A stretch of DNA of 64,000 nucleotides from Candidatus Methanoperedentaceae archaeon GB37 (GCA_905171695.1 LR991653.1:1020258-1084257); one strand, 5' to 3'. Shown: positions 16,798 through 27,351, counted from the first letter of the stretch. The notes: generated by a model not told the origin, from the sequence alone. Numbers and translations are program-made.

Positions 16798-16860
16798 TTC
16801 AACTCTCAGATTAACGAGATTATGAATAAAATAGCAAAGATAGAGGAGTATGTGTAGAAT

Positions 16861-18168
16861 ATGGTTAAAAAATTGAAGATAAACGATGTGATTGAATTAC
16901 TTAAGGACGCAGATGTAGAGGCGCTGGAGGGCGTGACCTTTGAAGGCGACATAGAACTTGAGATCGAGGAAACGACAGGCATCGATTCTCTATTCGCGTA
17001 TACCCTTGGAGAAGAGACTGCGAAGATAGGCTTGTACCTCCTCAACCTGGCACGATCGATCGGTTATCCTGTCGACCAGATCGCGAGGATACAAGCCCAA
17101 CCACCCACTCCATCAGCTCCAAAACTGAGCAAACTCATAGAATCAAAGTTCACAGTGGGCACGATCGACGAATGGAAGACACCGATAGAGGAAGTGACAC
17201 TCGGAGCAACCTCCTCTGACGGCGGCACACGCGGACACACCATAACACTCGGTGGAGAGCGCGCACTCCCGTATTACTTCGACGCACCGATGCCCAACCG
17301 AAACTACGTCACAATAGACGTCTTCGACATGCCGATCAGCATGGCAAAGACAGTGAAATCAAACTATGAAGACGTGATGGAAGACGCCGGTGAATGGGCA
17401 AAGAAAGTGGTCAACGAGTTTGACGCAGACATGGTAACGATCCACCTCATAAGCACAGACCCGCTCATCAAGGACACGCCAGCAGTTGAAGCGTCAAAGA
17501 CCGTGGAAGAAGTGCTGCAGGCAGTTGACGTTCCAATCGTGATCGGTGGTTCAGGAAATCCTGCAAAAGACCCTGAGGTTCTAGAGAGAGCCGCAGAGGT
17601 CGCAGAGGGTGAGCGATGCCTCATTGCATCAGCAAACCTGAACATGGACTACGAGAGAATCGCTGCAGCAGCCAACAAGTACGGACACGTCGTCCTCGCA
17701 TGGACCCAACTCGAGATCAACGCACAGAAAGAACTGAACCGCAAGCTCATGAAGCAGTGCGGCGTTGATAGAGATCGGATCGTTGTGGACCCGACCACCG
17801 CAGCACTCGGATACGGGCTTGACTACGCCTACACCAATATGGAGCGCATCAGACTTGCAGGGCTCATCGGAGACGAGGAGCTCAACTTCCCGATGTCGTC
17901 AGGCACAACCAATGCATGGGGCGCAAGGGAAGCATGGATGGTCTCATCGCCCCTGAAAGAAGACAGTGACTGGGGTCCAAGAGAGTACCGCGGACCAATC
18001 TGGGAGATAGTTACGGGACTAACCCTTGCACTCGGGGGAAACGATCTCTTCATGATGATGCACCCCGGTGCAGTGAAGGTCTTGAAAGAGATAACCCAGA
18101 CACTCTTTGGCTCAATAAAGACCGATGAAACCAACCTCTCAAACTGGGTCGCTGAGGTGTTAGCATGA
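16861..18168 (+). CDS. cdhD: ACDS complex corrinoid protein, delta subunit
   Basis: The 435-residue small subunit of the corrinoid iron-sulfur protein takes part with CdhE in methyl transfer between tetrahydromethanopterin and the A-cluster. Residues 1-80 form the N-terminal domain duplicated in the preceding gene, followed by a Pro-rich linker and a TIM-barrel domain ([19 protein letters not shown], then [20 protein letters not shown] and [17 protein letters not shown]). The stop overlaps the cdhE start (ATGA), so the two are translationally coupled. Length and motifs are typical of archaeal CdhD. Confidence 0.95.
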   Translation: MVKKLKINDVIELLKDADVEALEGVTFEGDIELEIEETTGIDSLFAYTLGEETAKIGLYLLNLARSIGYPVDQIARIQAQPPTPSAPKLSKLIESKFTVGTIDEWKTPIEEVTLGATSSDGGTRGHTITLGGERALPYYFDAPMPNRNYVTIDVFDMPISMAKTVKSNYEDVMEDAGEWAKKVVNEFDADMVTIHLISTDPLIKDTPAVEASKTVEEVLQAVDVPIVIGGSGNPAKDPEVLERAAEVAEGERCLIASANLNMDYERIAAAANKYGHVVLAWTQLEINAQKELNRKLMKQCGVDRDRIVVDPTTAALGYGLDYAYTNMERIRLAGLIGDEELNFPMSSGTTNAWGAREAWMVSSPLKEDSDWGPREYRGPIWEIVTGLTLALGGNDLFMMMHPGAVKVLKEITQTLFGSIKTDETNLSNWVAEVLA

Positions 18169-19571
18169 AGGTGAACAGCCCACTCCAGATCTACAAGTAC
18201 CTGCCGCAGACGAACTGTGGAGAGTGTGGAGAAGCAACCTGCATGGCATTCGCATCACACCTCCTCGACCGCTCAAAGAAGGTTGCAGACTGCCCGCCAC
18301 TCCTCGATGACAAATACAAGAAGAAATACCTCGAGCTATCAGAGCTCCTCGCACCAGAGATACGAGAGGTCATTGCAGGTGTGGGAGAGACTGCGGTCAA
18401 GATTGGAGGCGATGACGTACTCTACCGTCACCAGTTAACATTCTTCAACCCAACAGTACTCGCCTACGACGTAACAGACACCATGAGCGAAGAAGAACTC
18501 GTTGATCGCGTCAAGAGGATAAGCGGGTTCAAGAAGTTCTATGTAGGATCGTTTCTCAAACTCAACATGGTTGCGGTGCGCTCAACCTCAAATGACCCGG
18601 AGAGATTCAAGAGAGCGGTGAAGAAGGTGAGTGAGACAACCACACTACCACTCATACTCTGCTCCTTTAACCCTGACGTGCTCGCGGCAGGTCTTGAAGT
18701 CTCTGCAGATAAAAAACCAATACTCTATGCAGCAACCAAAGAGAACTGGCAGCAGGTATCAGAGCTCGCACTCAAGGAGAGAACACCAGTGGTTCTCTTC
18801 TCACCCGGCGACCTTGACGAACTGAAGACACTTGCGGTGAGCTTCAGAGAGATGGGGATAGAAGATCTGATCCTTGACCCAGGCACATACCCACGAGGAG
18901 AACAGCTGAAGACAACCTTCCAGAACTTCCTCAAAATCCGACGAGCAGGGATCAAAGAAGGACAGAAAGATATCGCATACCCACTGATGGCAACACCGAT
19001 CACAGCATGGATGGTGAACGAAGACCCGATCAGAGCATCCTACTGGGAAACAGTGCTTGCATCAGTATTCACAGTCAGATACGGCGACGTGATGATAATG
19101 CACAGCATCGAACCATACGCACTCATCCCAGAGGTACTCATACGGGAGACGATATACACAGACCCACGGACACCTGTACGGGTCGACCCAGGTGTATACG
19201 AGGTTGGAAACCCAACGAAAGACTCGCCAGTGATCGTAACCACCAACTTTGCACTCACCTACTACACTGTGGAGAGCGACCTATCCTCAAATGACATCGA
19301 CTGTTATCTTGCAACAGTGGACACCGACGGCATCGGAGTCGAGGCATCGGTAGCAGGTGGACAGCTCACAGCAGCAAAGATCAAAGAGACCTTCGATAAC
19401 GCAGGCTTCGACTTTAAGGAGAAGACGAGCCATAACACAGTGATACTCCCAGGACTTGCAGCACGCCTTCAGGGCGATGTGGAAGACGTGACAGGACTCA
19501 ACGTGAAGATCGGACCACCGGACTCTGGACGCATACCAGGATGGATGGAGACAAACTGGCCACCAAAATAA
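18165..19571 (+). CDS. cdhE: ACDS complex corrinoid iron-sulfur protein, gamma subunit
   Basis: The 468-residue large subunit of the corrinoid Fe-S methyl carrier. The N-terminal motif [14 protein letters not shown] with a further Cys in VADCPP binds the 4Fe-4S cluster that reductively activates cobalt. The central TIM barrel and C-terminal domain ([19 protein letters not shown], then [14 protein letters not shown] and the end [13 protein letters not shown]) bind the corrinoid. It starts inside the cdhD stop codon and ends the operon, followed by a pyrimidine-rich terminator-like tract. Confidence 0.95.
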   Translation: MKVNSPLQIYKYLPQTNCGECGEATCMAFASHLLDRSKKVADCPPLLDDKYKKKYLELSELLAPEIREVIAGVGETAVKIGGDDVLYRHQLTFFNPTVLAYDVTDTMSEEELVDRVKRISGFKKFYVGSFLKLNMVAVRSTSNDPERFKRAVKKVSETTTLPLILCSFNPDVLAAGLEVSADKKPILYAATKENWQQVSELALKERTPVVLFSPGDLDELKTLAVSFREMGIEDLILDPGTYPRGEQLKTTFQNFLKIRRAGIKEGQKDIAYPLMATPITAWMVNEDPIRASYWETVLASVFTVRYGDVMIMHSIEPYALIPEVLIRETIYTDPRTPVRVDPGVYEVGNPTKDSPVIVTTNFALTYYTVESDLSSNDIDCYLATVDTDGIGVEASVAGGQLTAAKIKETFDNAGFDFKEKTSHNTVILPGLAARLQGDVEDVTGLNVKIGPPDSGRIPGWMETNWPPK

Positions 19572-19594
19572 GAAAGATCTGATAACCTCCTCCC

Positions 19595-19634
19595 AACCTC
19601 CTTTCCCTTTCTATATTTTTTTCTATATTTTTTG
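19595..19634 (+). terminator. T-rich tract after cdhE
   Basis: Pyrimidine-rich sequence with repeated T runs (CTATATTTTTTTCTATATTTTTTG) follows the cdhE stop by about 25 bases. Euryarchaeal termination often needs only such T tracts, so this is a plausible end for the cdh transcript. No hairpin is needed or seen. Confidence 0.5.
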
Positions 19635-19702
19635 AGAATAAGAGCCATACTGCACGGTATAATTTTTATAGGGTGTGGTACAATCTTTCAACCTGTATTA
19701 TT

Positions 19703-20785
19703 ATGACGAGGCTCATCATCTGCATAGATCGGGATGACGATCTGGGGAGGAAGGCGGGCGTCACAACACCTGTTGTCGGGCGTGATGCCAATATCGACGC
19801 TGCTGTGAAGCTCCTCCTCGCCGACCCAGAGGATTCTGATGCCAACACAATCTTCGGCGGGGTTCAGGCTTACGATGAACTCGTGGAGAACGAGTCTGTT
19901 GAGATCGTCTCGATTGCGGGGAGTGAAGATGTTGGTATGGTCTCAGACAAGCGGATCGCAATGCAACTCGACGAGATAATTGCGAAGATGCAGCCTGAGA
20001 GCGTGATCGTCGTCTCAGATGGTGCAGAGGATGAGAGTCTTATGCCACTGATTCACTCGCGAATCAAGGTTGATGCCGTTCTCCGCGTCGTTGTGCGTCA
20101 GAGCGAACGGCTCGAAAGCACCCTTTATATGATAAAACGAGCATTTGAAGACCCGAAGATCAGCCACGCGATCCTCGTCCCGATTGGGATTGCGTGTCTT
20201 CTCTACGCCATCTTCCTCTCAATCGGCTATCCCGAGGGTGCAGTGATCGCCATAACAGGAGCCATCGGAGCCTACATGCTCTATCATGGCTTTGGATTGC
20301 AGGAGGCGTGGGATAGTTTCAACAGATCGATGAAACAATCACTCTATGGGGGTAAGATCGCTTTCACCGCAGGAACGGCCGTGGTATTACTATCGGTAGT
20401 TGCAACTGTCCAGGGTGCTGTGAGCTTTTGGGAGTATTACAATCAGGAGAGCTTCACCTATGGCTATGTGGTCCTTCTCATGATCTTCGTTAACTCTTCT
20501 ATCTGGTGGTATGTCTCGGCTGCATTATCCTTGCAGCTTGGCTGGATTGTTGATGCGTACCTCTCGCACGAACCACTTTCGCCCATGTTCACACGCTTCT
20601 TCTTCACGATTGCAAGCGGACTCCTCTTCTGGGGCGCAAGTAATTATATCCTTTCAATAAGTTCAAATATCGAAAGATTCACGTCACAGAGCCTTGAAGC
20701 ACGGGAGGTTCTGGCTCTAACAGTGATCCTGGCATTCATAATCTCGGTGGCGGGTGTGGTGATACCGAAGAGGCTCGCAGAGTGA
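19703..20785 (+). CDS. DUF373 family membrane protein
   Basis: A 360-residue archaeal protein. The N-terminal half is soluble and opens with LIICIDRDDDLGRKAGVTTP, which with SIAGSEDVGMVSDKRIAMQL and VSDGAEDESLMPLI is diagnostic of DUF373. The C-terminal half has about six membrane helices. The function is unknown; the Asp-rich start hints at a metal-dependent or nucleotide-binding domain. ATG 19703 lies about 30 bases after the TATA-like TTTTTATAG, so the mRNA may be leaderless; an upstream in-frame start at 19673 lies inside that promoter and was not used. Confidence 0.8.
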   Translation: MTRLIICIDRDDDLGRKAGVTTPVVGRDANIDAAVKLLLADPEDSDANTIFGGVQAYDELVENESVEIVSIAGSEDVGMVSDKRIAMQLDEIIAKMQPESVIVVSDGAEDESLMPLIHSRIKVDAVLRVVVRQSERLESTLYMIKRAFEDPKISHAILVPIGIACLLYAIFLSIGYPEGAVIAITGAIGAYMLYHGFGLQEAWDSFNRSMKQSLYGGKIAFTAGTAVVLLSVVATVQGAVSFWEYYNQESFTYGYVVLLMIFVNSSIWWYVSAALSLQLGWIVDAYLSHEPLSPMFTRFFFTIASGLLFWGASNYILSISSNIERFTSQSLEAREVLALTVILAFIISVAGVVIPKRLAE

Positions 20786-20800
20786 AGAAGTGAAGAGAGT

Positions 20801-21424
20801 TCAGTCGAAGACTGAGTGGCGCTTTCGCAGGTCGTCTTCTGTTGCGTCGAGGAGTACCATGAGCTCTGCTATCAACGAGTCGAAGAATATCATTGTTGAG
20901 ACCTCGAATGTGGTGCCCATCGGTGTGAGTGTTCTGTACTCTCCCTTCATGTGTCGTTCGAGGTAGCCTTCTATGTGGTTCTTTGCACGTCCCCTGATTC
21001 TCACGGTGACGTCTGCCATGCGTGCGAGCGTTGAGTCGGTGTTTGATGTGATAACTATGAGTGCTGAACCTATCTCTTTTGCTATCCGTCCAAGGCTTAC
21101 GATGGATGGTGTTTCGCCTGAGCCTGATACTGCGATCACCACATCGTCGTCTCGCACGGCTGGTGTTGTGGACTCGCCCACCACGAATACCGTGAACCCG
21201 AGATGCATCAATCTCATGGCAAAGGACTTTCCAACAAGTCCTGAACGCCCTGCTCCCATCACAAAGACTCTCTTTGCTTTAAGCAGCTCATTGATAGTCT
21301 TTGAGACATTCTCGATATCCAGTTCTCTCGCTACCTCTTTTACGTGGTCTGCTATCAGATTCATTGTGAGAATCAGATTCTTGCAGTCAATCTTCTGGCT
21401 TGTGGTCATGTGGCTTGTGGTCAT
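20801..21424 (-). CDS. hxlB: 6-phospho-3-hexuloisomerase
   Basis: A 207-residue SIS-domain isomerase that interconverts 3-hexulose 6-phosphate and fructose 6-phosphate. In archaea this is half of the reverse ribulose monophosphate pathway that makes ribulose 5-phosphate. SIS landmarks are FVMGAGRSGLVGKSFAMRL, AVSGSGETPSIV and VITSNTDSTLARMAD; the end PMGTTFEVSTMIFFDSLIAE is typical of PHI enzymes. ATG 21424 follows AGGTGTACCC. The partner synthase (Hps) is not in the window. Transcription converges with DUF373, with 15 bases between the stops. Confidence 0.88.
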   Translation of the reverse strand: MTTSHMTTSQKIDCKNLILTMNLIADHVKEVARELDIENVSKTINELLKAKRVFVMGAGRSGLVGKSFAMRLMHLGFTVFVVGESTTPAVRDDDVVIAVSGSGETPSIVSLGRIAKEIGSALIVITSNTDSTLARMADVTVRIRGRAKNHIEGYLERHMKGEYRTLTPMGTTFEVSTMIFFDSLIAELMVLLDATEDDLRKRHSVFD

Positions 21425-21511
21425 GGGTACACCTGGTCTTCTTCTTGAAAGCTTGAGGTATCAAGTGGTATTTATTCTCTTTGTTTTTTGTGCACCAGAC
21501 GGTCTCTTGTA

Positions 21512-22030
21512 TTACTCGTTTTCATCTCTCTCTACGATGTTGAAGATCTCCACGTTCTGGGTTTTTTTTAGTTCGTTGTATATGAGGCGTATTTTGGGTA
21601 TGCTCCCGTTCCAGTGGAGTGTCTTTCTTACGTCGCTCTCTTTCAGCTCTTCCATTATGGTCTCGATGAAGTGTGCGCGAGCCGAGGTGTTCTTGAGTGG
21701 TATTGTAAAGATCGCTTTGTATCCTCCCTTTCTGTTTCGTGCGTAGGAGACGACCGTGTATCCTTTGAGCTCGTACTCTGCTATCTCGTTGAAGCTGCAG
21801 ATGGTCTCTTTTTCATGTTCTGCTGATAGGTCTATCTTGGATATGCTCTGAAGGACGTTCTCTACATCATCGTGGGTTGAGAGTCTGCCGAACCAGAGGC
21901 CGATCTTGCCTGGGGTGCATGAGAGCATGAAGTTGCTGTTACCCATCTCGATCAGTGCTATCTTTTCAGGGTCTTCTATTGAATTTAAGCCATCCATATT
22001 GTCATCTTTTATGGATTTTTGTGGTGTCAT
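21512..22030 (-). CDS. Conserved-looking protein of unknown function
   Basis: A 172-residue soluble protein with mixed alpha-beta character; no family recognised. There is no signal peptide, membrane helix or obvious catalytic motif. Its ATG overlaps the TGA of the upstream mtnP gene (ATGA at 22027-22030), so translation is coupled, which supports a real gene. Segments such as NFMLSCTPGKIGLWFGRL and GYTVVSYARNRKGGYKAIF look like structured beta strands. A role linked to methylthioadenosine salvage is only a guess from position. Confidence 0.65.
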   Translation of the reverse strand: MTPQKSIKDDNMDGLNSIEDPEKIALIEMGNSNFMLSCTPGKIGLWFGRLSTHDDVENVLQSISKIDLSAEHEKETICSFNEIAEYELKGYTVVSYARNRKGGYKAIFTIPLKNTSARAHFIETIMEELKESDVRKTLHWNGSIPKIRLIYNELKKTQNVEIFNIVERDENE

Positions 22031-22884
22031 TTCAGATAGTCTCCAATAATTTCCTTTAATTTCTCTCTGGTTGCAGGGGGTATCCTCTGGGGGTCGGTTA
22101 AGATGGCGCCGTCGAGTGCATGGTTACAGGTGCAGTCGGGATCGAGCGAGTCTATCTCTTCGAGTGTTCTTCTGATTATCTCCCGCACGGCAGCTTCGTT
22201 CTTTGCAACGTTCTCTATAACCGTTCCAATCTCTACGTCCTCTTCATGCCACACGTCATAATCTGTTACGGTGGCGATTGTCGCATAGCAGATCTCGGCT
22301 TCTCGCGCAAGTCTTGCTTCGGGGAGTGCGGTCATGCCGATCACGTCAAATCCGAGTCTCTGGTATACCTTTGATTCTGCGCGGGTTGAGAACTGGGGTC
22401 CTTCGATGCAGACGTAGGTTCCATTTGGGTGCACGGTGTAACCAGCTCTTCTACCAGTATCTGTTATGAGCCTTCTCAGGTTCTGGCAGAAGGGATCTGC
22501 AAATCCTGTGTGTACCACGATTCCCTCGTCGAAGAATGTGTTCTTACGGAGGTGTGTGCGGTCAAAGATCTGGTCTGGGATTACGATATCGAGTGGCTTC
22601 ATCTCAAGTTTCAGGCTTCCGACTGCGGAGGCGGAGATGATCCGTCTCACATCGAGCTTCTTCAGTGCGAAGATGTTTGCCTGTGCGTTCAGGTTGGTTG
22701 GCGAGATTGTGTGTCCTCTGCCGTGGCGTGGCAGGAAGGCTACATTGAGGGCTCCGAAGGATCCTATTGTTATTAGATCGGATGGCTTGCCAAAAGGTGT
22801 CTCGACCTCGACCTCGTGTGCTTTATCGAGCATGCTGGCGTCGTACACGCCACTCCCGCCTATGATCCCAACGTCAGCATTCAT
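22027..22884 (-). CDS. mtnP: S-methyl-5'-thioadenosine phosphorylase
   Basis: A 285-residue purine nucleoside phosphorylase-family enzyme that splits methylthioadenosine (by-product of polyamine and other SAM-dependent reactions) with phosphate. Motifs include GIIGGSGVYDASML at the start, FLPRHGRGHTISPTNLNAQAN (phosphate and base contacts), CIEGPQFSTRAESKVY and VIGMTALPEARLARE, then TVTDYDVWH. These match MTAP rather than bacterial PNP; archaeal enzymes may also accept inosine or guanosine. It heads a two-gene unit with the unknown protein downstream. Confidence 0.93.
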   Translation of the reverse strand: MNADVGIIGGSGVYDASMLDKAHEVEVETPFGKPSDLITIGSFGALNVAFLPRHGRGHTISPTNLNAQANIFALKKLDVRRIISASAVGSLKLEMKPLDIVIPDQIFDRTHLRKNTFFDEGIVVHTGFADPFCQNLRRLITDTGRRAGYTVHPNGTYVCIEGPQFSTRAESKVYQRLGFDVIGMTALPEARLAREAEICYATIATVTDYDVWHEEDVEIGTVIENVAKNEAAVREIIRRTLEEIDSLDPDCTCNHALDGAILTDPQRIPPATREKLKEIIGDYLK

Positions 22885-22910
22885 CCTACCATCATCCTAC
22901 TCATCATAAT

Positions 22911-24119
22911 TTAGTCTTTTCGGATTGTGACGATTGAACTGCCTCTCACCATAAGATCCATCAGCCTCCACCCGGAGACCAAGCCAAAGAGACCATCCTC
23001 TGCCGCCCTCTCACTGTAGACCCTTACATGATCCGCCCTCTGATCCGCACCGTAGAGTGCAAACGGCACAGGATCACGCGTATGAGTCCTGAGAGCGATC
23101 GGGGTTGGATGATCCGGCAAGAGAAGCAACCTGTACTCTCCAAACCCGGGGAGCTCGTCAAGCACCCTGCAGACGATGTGCCGATCAAAGTTCTCGATCG
23201 CCCGCACCTTCTCTTCCACACTACCGATATGCCCTGCCTCATCAGCCGCCTCCACATGCACCACCACAAGATCGCACTCTCTAAGGCACCTTATCGCGTA
23301 CTCTGCCTTTGCCCTGTAATCGGTATCAAAGTAACCGGTTGCGCCCGGAACACTGACAACCCGAAGTCCAGCATAGACCCCGAGCCCCTTCACAAGATCC
23401 ACAGCCGATATGATCGCCCCAGTGAGACCATACCGCTTGTCAAGCCGATCCATAAGAGGCACCCGCCCCTGACCCCAGAGCCAGATGAGATTTGCAGGAT
23501 CTTCACCATCACTGGCACGCCGTAGATTCACAGGATGCCCCTCGAGAACCTCCCTTGACTTCACTATCAGCCTCCTCAGGGATTCTGAGCCCTCGCCCCG
23601 CGGCAGGTGTGCCTCAACAGGCTCTCCAACCACATCATGAGGCGGCGTGCACTCTGCCCTCTCCCCATGATCAAGTACGAGGAGATGGCGATAACTCACA
23701 CCTGGATAGAACCGTGCCCCGTCACCTCCAAGCCTCTCGTTGAGAGACTCGATCAACTCTCTTGCATCGACACTTGATATGTGCCCCGCGCTGTAATCTG
23801 CTATCCGACCATCCCGCTCGGTTATCAGGTTGCAGCGAAAGGCAACATCATCCTCCTTGAGTTCCACGCCCATGCTCGCAGCCTCAAGCGGTCCACGCCC
23901 AGTATAATACGTGCGAGGATCGTATCCGAGAATGGAGAGATTTGCAACATCGCTTCCAGCAGGCATTCCCTCAGGTATCGTGAGAGCAAGCCCATTCTCA
24001 CCATTCTTTGCAACAAGATCCATGTTTGGCGTGCTCGCCTCCTCAAGCAGAGTTCTATAGTCAAGCTCTTCGAGCGGACGATCCGCCATCCCATCACAGA
24101 TCAGAATGACATACTTCAC
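22911..24119 (-). CDS. apgM: 2,3-bisphosphoglycerate-independent phosphoglycerate mutase, archaeal type
   Basis: A 402-residue alkaline-phosphatase-superfamily mutase interconverting 3- and 2-phosphoglycerate in glycolysis/gluconeogenesis. The N-terminus YVILICDGMADRPLEELDYR with the metal Asp, then SDVANLSILGYDP carrying the catalytic Ser, identify the archaeal ApgM form. Later metal ligands are in VHVEAADEAGHIGSVEEK and LLLPDHPTPIALRTHTRDPV. It is divergent from trpC; the 190 bases between them hold both promoters but no feature I can define. Confidence 0.93.
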   Translation of the reverse strand: MKYVILICDGMADRPLEELDYRTLLEEASTPNMDLVAKNGENGLALTIPEGMPAGSDVANLSILGYDPRTYYTGRGPLEAASMGVELKEDDVAFRCNLITERDGRIADYSAGHISSVDARELIESLNERLGGDGARFYPGVSYRHLLVLDHGERAECTPPHDVVGEPVEAHLPRGEGSESLRRLIVKSREVLEGHPVNLRRASDGEDPANLIWLWGQGRVPLMDRLDKRYGLTGAIISAVDLVKGLGVYAGLRVVSVPGATGYFDTDYRAKAEYAIRCLRECDLVVVHVEAADEAGHIGSVEEKVRAIENFDRHIVCRVLDELPGFGEYRLLLLPDHPTPIALRTHTRDPVPFALYGADQRADHVRVYSERAAEDGLFGLVSGWRLMDLMVRGSSIVTIRKD

Positions 24120-24309
24120 GAGAGAATCACCGAAAGGAGGTTAGCCCATCTCTTAGCTCTCGTTCGGTATTAACAGTTGCGGTAGTAACAATAATCACGG
24201 TTTTAGTAACAACAATTGGAGTCTCAGAGAGAGCCCCTACAGAGTGCCGTGGACGCGTCTTCGGAAGAGAAAGGCTCTTAAGCCAGAAAAGGCAATAAGT
24301 CGTCTTTGG

Positions 24310-25080
24310 ATGCATCGAATACTGGAAGAGATCATAAACTCTGCAGAGATCAGGGCAGAAAGCATAGAGTTTCAGCCTCTGAGAGTCCACGCTCGAAGTA
24401 TCAGGGAGTCGATCGAGAATGCACGCAGGCGTGGAGAGATCCCTATCATATCAGAGGTGAAGCCTGCATCCCCCACCAGGACCTTCAGAGATCTCACGCC
24501 CTCTGATGCAGCAGATATCGCAGGTGTGATGGAGCGTGCAGGCGCTTGTGGCATCTCAGTCTTGACAGAACCTGATCACTTTCATGGGAGTATCGAGAAC
24601 CTTAAAGCTGTGCGGAAGAGCGTGAGTCTCCCTGTGCTGCGTAAGGATTTTATTGTGCGGGAGACTCAGATCGTCGAATCAGAGGCAGATATGATACTCC
24701 TCATTGCAGGCATTCTCTCTGAGAGGCTTGCCGAGTTTATAGGACTTGTTGAAGATCTTGGTGCAGAACCACTGGTCGAGGTTCACACCCAGGCCGAGGC
24801 TGAGAGGGTGCTTGCAGGTGACGCAGATCTGATCGGGATAAATAACAGAGACCTTGAGACGATGGAGGTAGATCTTCGAGTTACAGAGACTCTTGCGCCG
24901 ATTATACGGAGAGAGCGACCAGATGCATTGATAATAGCAGAGAGCGGGGTGCGCACACCAGCAGATGTTCTTCGGATGATCGAGAGTGGCGCTGATGCCG
25001 TACTCGTTGGAGGAGCGATAATGGAAGGTGAGATATATAAGAACACAGAGAGACTTGTACATGCAGGAGACGCAGAATGA
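24310..25080 (+). CDS. trpC: Indole-3-glycerol phosphate synthase
   Basis: A 256-residue TIM-barrel enzyme that closes the indole ring in tryptophan synthesis. Family motifs are [12 protein letters not shown] (catalytic Lys), [34 protein letters not shown] and [15 protein letters not shown], then [11 protein letters not shown] and [15 protein letters not shown] 24310 (MHRILEEI) fits the family start; an upstream in-frame start at 24244 would add 22 basic residues. The stop overlaps the trpB start (ATGA), giving a tightly coupled trpC-trpB-trpA operon. trpE and trpG are absent from the window and trpDF lie 13 kb away. Confidence 0.95.
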   Translation: MHRILEEIINSAEIRAESIEFQPLRVHARSIRESIENARRRGEIPIISEVKPASPTRTFRDLTPSDAADIAGVMERAGACGISVLTEPDHFHGSIENLKAVRKSVSLPVLRKDFIVRETQIVESEADMILLIAGILSERLAEFIGLVEDLGAEPLVEVHTQAEAERVLAGDADLIGINNRDLETMEVDLRVTETLAPIIRRERPDALIIAESGVRTPADVLRMIESGADAVLVGGAIMEGEIYKNTERLVHAGDAE

Positions 25081-26258
25081 ACGATAGTAGTGAGAGAGGG
25101 AAGTTTGGAAGGTACGGCGGGCAGTTCGTGCCAGAGGTTCTCATGCCAGCACTCTACGAGCTCGAGACTGGATACCTGAAGTACAGAGAAGACCCCAACT
25201 TCCAGAGAGAACTCGATACATACCTCTCAGACTTTGCAGGGCGACCAACACCACTCTACCATGCAAAGCGACTCAGCAGAGAGTACGGTGCAACGATATA
25301 CCTCAAGCGGGAAGACCTCGTTCACGGCGGAGCCCACAAGCTGAACAACGCCATAGGCCAGGCACTCCTTGCAAAGTACATGGGTAAGGAACGGATCATC
25401 GCCGAGACAGGAGCAGGCCAGCATGGAATAGCAACAGCGATGGCGGCAGCGAGTGTTGGCATAGCTTCAGAGGTGTATATGGGCGTAACAGATATGAAAC
25501 GCCAGCAGATGAACGTCTACCGAATGGAGCTTATGGGCTGCAAGGTGCATCCCGTCACGAGCGGAAGCCAGACCCTGAAGGACGCGATAAACGAGGCGAT
25601 GCGCGACTGGGTTGCAAACGTGGAGACGACACACTATCTTCTCGGCTCGGTTGTTGGACCGCATCCCTATCCAAGCCTTGTGCGCGATCTGCAGAGCGTT
25701 GTAGGGCGCGAAGCAAGAGCTCAGATCCTCGAAAAAGAGAAGCGTCTCCCAGATAGCATCATCGCATGCACGGGCGGAGGGAGCAACTCAATCGGCATAT
25801 TCTATCCATTCCTAAAGGATGACGTGAAGCTCTACGCAATAGAGGCTGGTGGAAGCGGGCTTCGAAACACCAAGACCGCAGCTCTTCACTCTGCATCCCT
25901 CTCTACAGGGAGTGAAGGGATACTCCACGGTGCCAGAACAAAGATACTCCAGGACGAGTATGGACAGATACTTGAGTCGCACTCCATAGCACCAGGGCTT
26001 GACTACGCGGGTGTGGGACCAGAACTCGCATACCTGGCTGAGACCGGCAGGATAATACCTGCAAACGTCCAGGACGACGAGGCACTCGCTGCCTTTCACG
26101 AACTGTCCCGCCTCGAAGGGATCATACCAGCGCTTGAATCTGCCCACGCACTCGCATACCTGAAGAAGGCAGAAGGCGAGCTTGAAGACCTTATAATAGT
26201 GAACATCTCAGGCAGGGGAGATAAAGACCTTAAAAGCGTGATGGAGTTACAAAGATGA
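25077..26258 (+). CDS. trpB: Tryptophan synthase beta subunit
   Basis: A 393-residue PLP enzyme that condenses indole with serine. The N-terminus [17 protein letters not shown], the PLP lysine in [19 protein letters not shown] (near residue 88) and the phosphate-binding [15 protein letters not shown] place it with the alpha-dependent TrpB1 class rather than the longer TrpB2. It overlaps trpC and trpA by four bases at each end. Substrate indole is channelled from TrpA. Confidence 0.97.
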   Translation: MNDSSERGKFGRYGGQFVPEVLMPALYELETGYLKYREDPNFQRELDTYLSDFAGRPTPLYHAKRLSREYGATIYLKREDLVHGGAHKLNNAIGQALLAKYMGKERIIAETGAGQHGIATAMAAASVGIASEVYMGVTDMKRQQMNVYRMELMGCKVHPVTSGSQTLKDAINEAMRDWVANVETTHYLLGSVVGPHPYPSLVRDLQSVVGREARAQILEKEKRLPDSIIACTGGGSNSIGIFYPFLKDDVKLYAIEAGGSGLRNTKTAALHSASLSTGSEGILHGARTKILQDEYGQILESHSIAPGLDYAGVGPELAYLAETGRIIPANVQDDEALAAFHELSRLEGIIPALESAHALAYLKKAEGELEDLIIVNISGRGDKDLKSVMELQR

Positions 26259-27031
26259 AGGACGTGAGTGAGGCATTTACGGATAAAAAAGCACTGATCA
26301 CCTATATCTGTGCAGGCGACCCAAAAATTGACGCCACAGAGGCGATCGTGGAAGCACTGATACGTGGTGGCACAGATCTGATCGAACTCGGGCTACCGTT
26401 CTCAGACCCGATAGCAGACGGACCAACCATCCAGGCTGCAACACAACGAGCACTCAAAGAAGGCATGAACCCAGATCTATTCTTCAAACTCGCAAAGAAA
26501 CTCCCAGGCGACGTGCCATACGCCGTCATGACATACTACAACCTGATCTTCCATCGCGGAATTGAAAGATTCGTGAGAGACTGTAAGGAAAGTGGAATAA
26601 GCGGGATAATAGTCCCGGACCTACCGCCAGAAGAGGCAGGCGAGCTTCACGAGACCTCTATGAGATACGGAGTACACTCCATACACTTCATAGCACCAAC
26701 CACCAGAAGAGAACGAATAGAACGAATCACAAGAGATGCAAGCGGTTTCATCTACCTTGTGGCACGCCTCGGAGTCACAGGAGCAAGAGAAGATCTCAAG
26801 GAGGAGACGAGATCGCTCATCGAGCGAGTGAAGACCCCCATTCCAAAAGCTGTTGGTTTCGGAATATCAACGCCAGCGCAGGTAAGAGAGGTGATCAGAT
26901 CTGGAGCAGACGGTGCAATCGTCGGATCAGCAATAGTAGAGATCATCGCAAAGAATAAAGACAACATCAGGAGAACCTGTGAAGAGGTCGAGAGATTCAC
27001 ACGGAGACTGAAAGAGGGAATAACAGGATGA
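26255..27031 (+). CDS. trpA: Tryptophan synthase alpha subunit
   Basis: A 258-residue TIM-barrel lyase that releases indole from indole-3-glycerol phosphate. Motifs are [29 protein letters not shown] (catalytic Glu), [15 protein letters not shown] (catalytic Asp), [14 protein letters not shown] and [15 protein letters not shown] with [12 protein letters not shown]. It overlaps the trpB stop by four bases and ends the operon, with tRNA-Ala starting 6 bases after its stop codon on the same strand. Confidence 0.97.
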   Translation: MKDVSEAFTDKKALITYICAGDPKIDATEAIVEALIRGGTDLIELGLPFSDPIADGPTIQAATQRALKEGMNPDLFFKLAKKLPGDVPYAVMTYYNLIFHRGIERFVRDCKESGISGIIVPDLPPEEAGELHETSMRYGVHSIHFIAPTTRRERIERITRDASGFIYLVARLGVTGAREDLKEETRSLIERVKTPIPKAVGFGISTPAQVREVIRSGADGAIVGSAIVEIIAKNKDNIRRTCEEVERFTRRLKEGITG

Positions 27032-27037
27032 CGATGT

Positions 27038-27109
27038 GGGCTCGTAGATCAGGGGTAGATCGTTGCGTTCGCAACGCAAAGGCCGCGGGTTCAAATCCCG
27101 CCGAGTCCA
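27038..27109 (+). tRNA. tRNA-Ala (CGC)
   Basis: A full cloverleaf can be drawn: acceptor GGGCTCG/CGAGTCC with discriminator A, anticodon stem TTGCG/CGCAA with loop TTCGCAA (anticodon CGC), and T arm GCGGGTTCAAATCCCGC. There is no intron. It lies 6 bases after trpA and its 3' end overlaps the antisense pcc1 gene by 19 bases. Confidence 0.93.
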
Positions 27110-27351
27110 CTCCCTAAACGCCCTAAACGGCTCATCCCAGCCGTCATCTCAGAGATCTCTTCTGCAATCCTTGCATTCAGCAGATAATCGTCCACCGTCT
27201 GGAGAAGGGTCTGGATCCGATCAGCCTTAAAGCAAACCCTAACACCACCCTCAGCCCCTCTCTTCTCGATCGTTGGCAGATCATCCGGGGCAAGTGCTCT
27301 CTCCACGGTCTTTGCATGCTCTCCAGTCATAACTATCTCCCCCCGGATCAT
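27091..27351 (-). CDS. pcc1: KEOPS complex subunit Pcc1
   Basis: An 86-residue protein matching the small dimerising Pcc1 subunit of KEOPS, which makes N6-threonylcarbamoyladenosine at position 37 of ANN-decoding tRNAs. The ALAPDDLPTIE segment (residues 19-29, compare the family SLxPDN) and VRVCFKADRIQTLLQTVDDYLLN with NARIAEEI fit the alpha-beta fold. Its start overlaps the stop of the RecJ-like gene (27348-27351), so the two are coupled. The stop lies inside the T arm of tRNA-Ala on the other strand; the last residues (LGRLGSGLGGI) are probably unstructured. Confidence 0.8.
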   Translation of the reverse strand: MIRGEIVMTGEHAKTVERALAPDDLPTIEKRGAEGGVRVCFKADRIQTLLQTVDDYLLNARIAEEISEMTAGMSRLGRLGSGLGGI

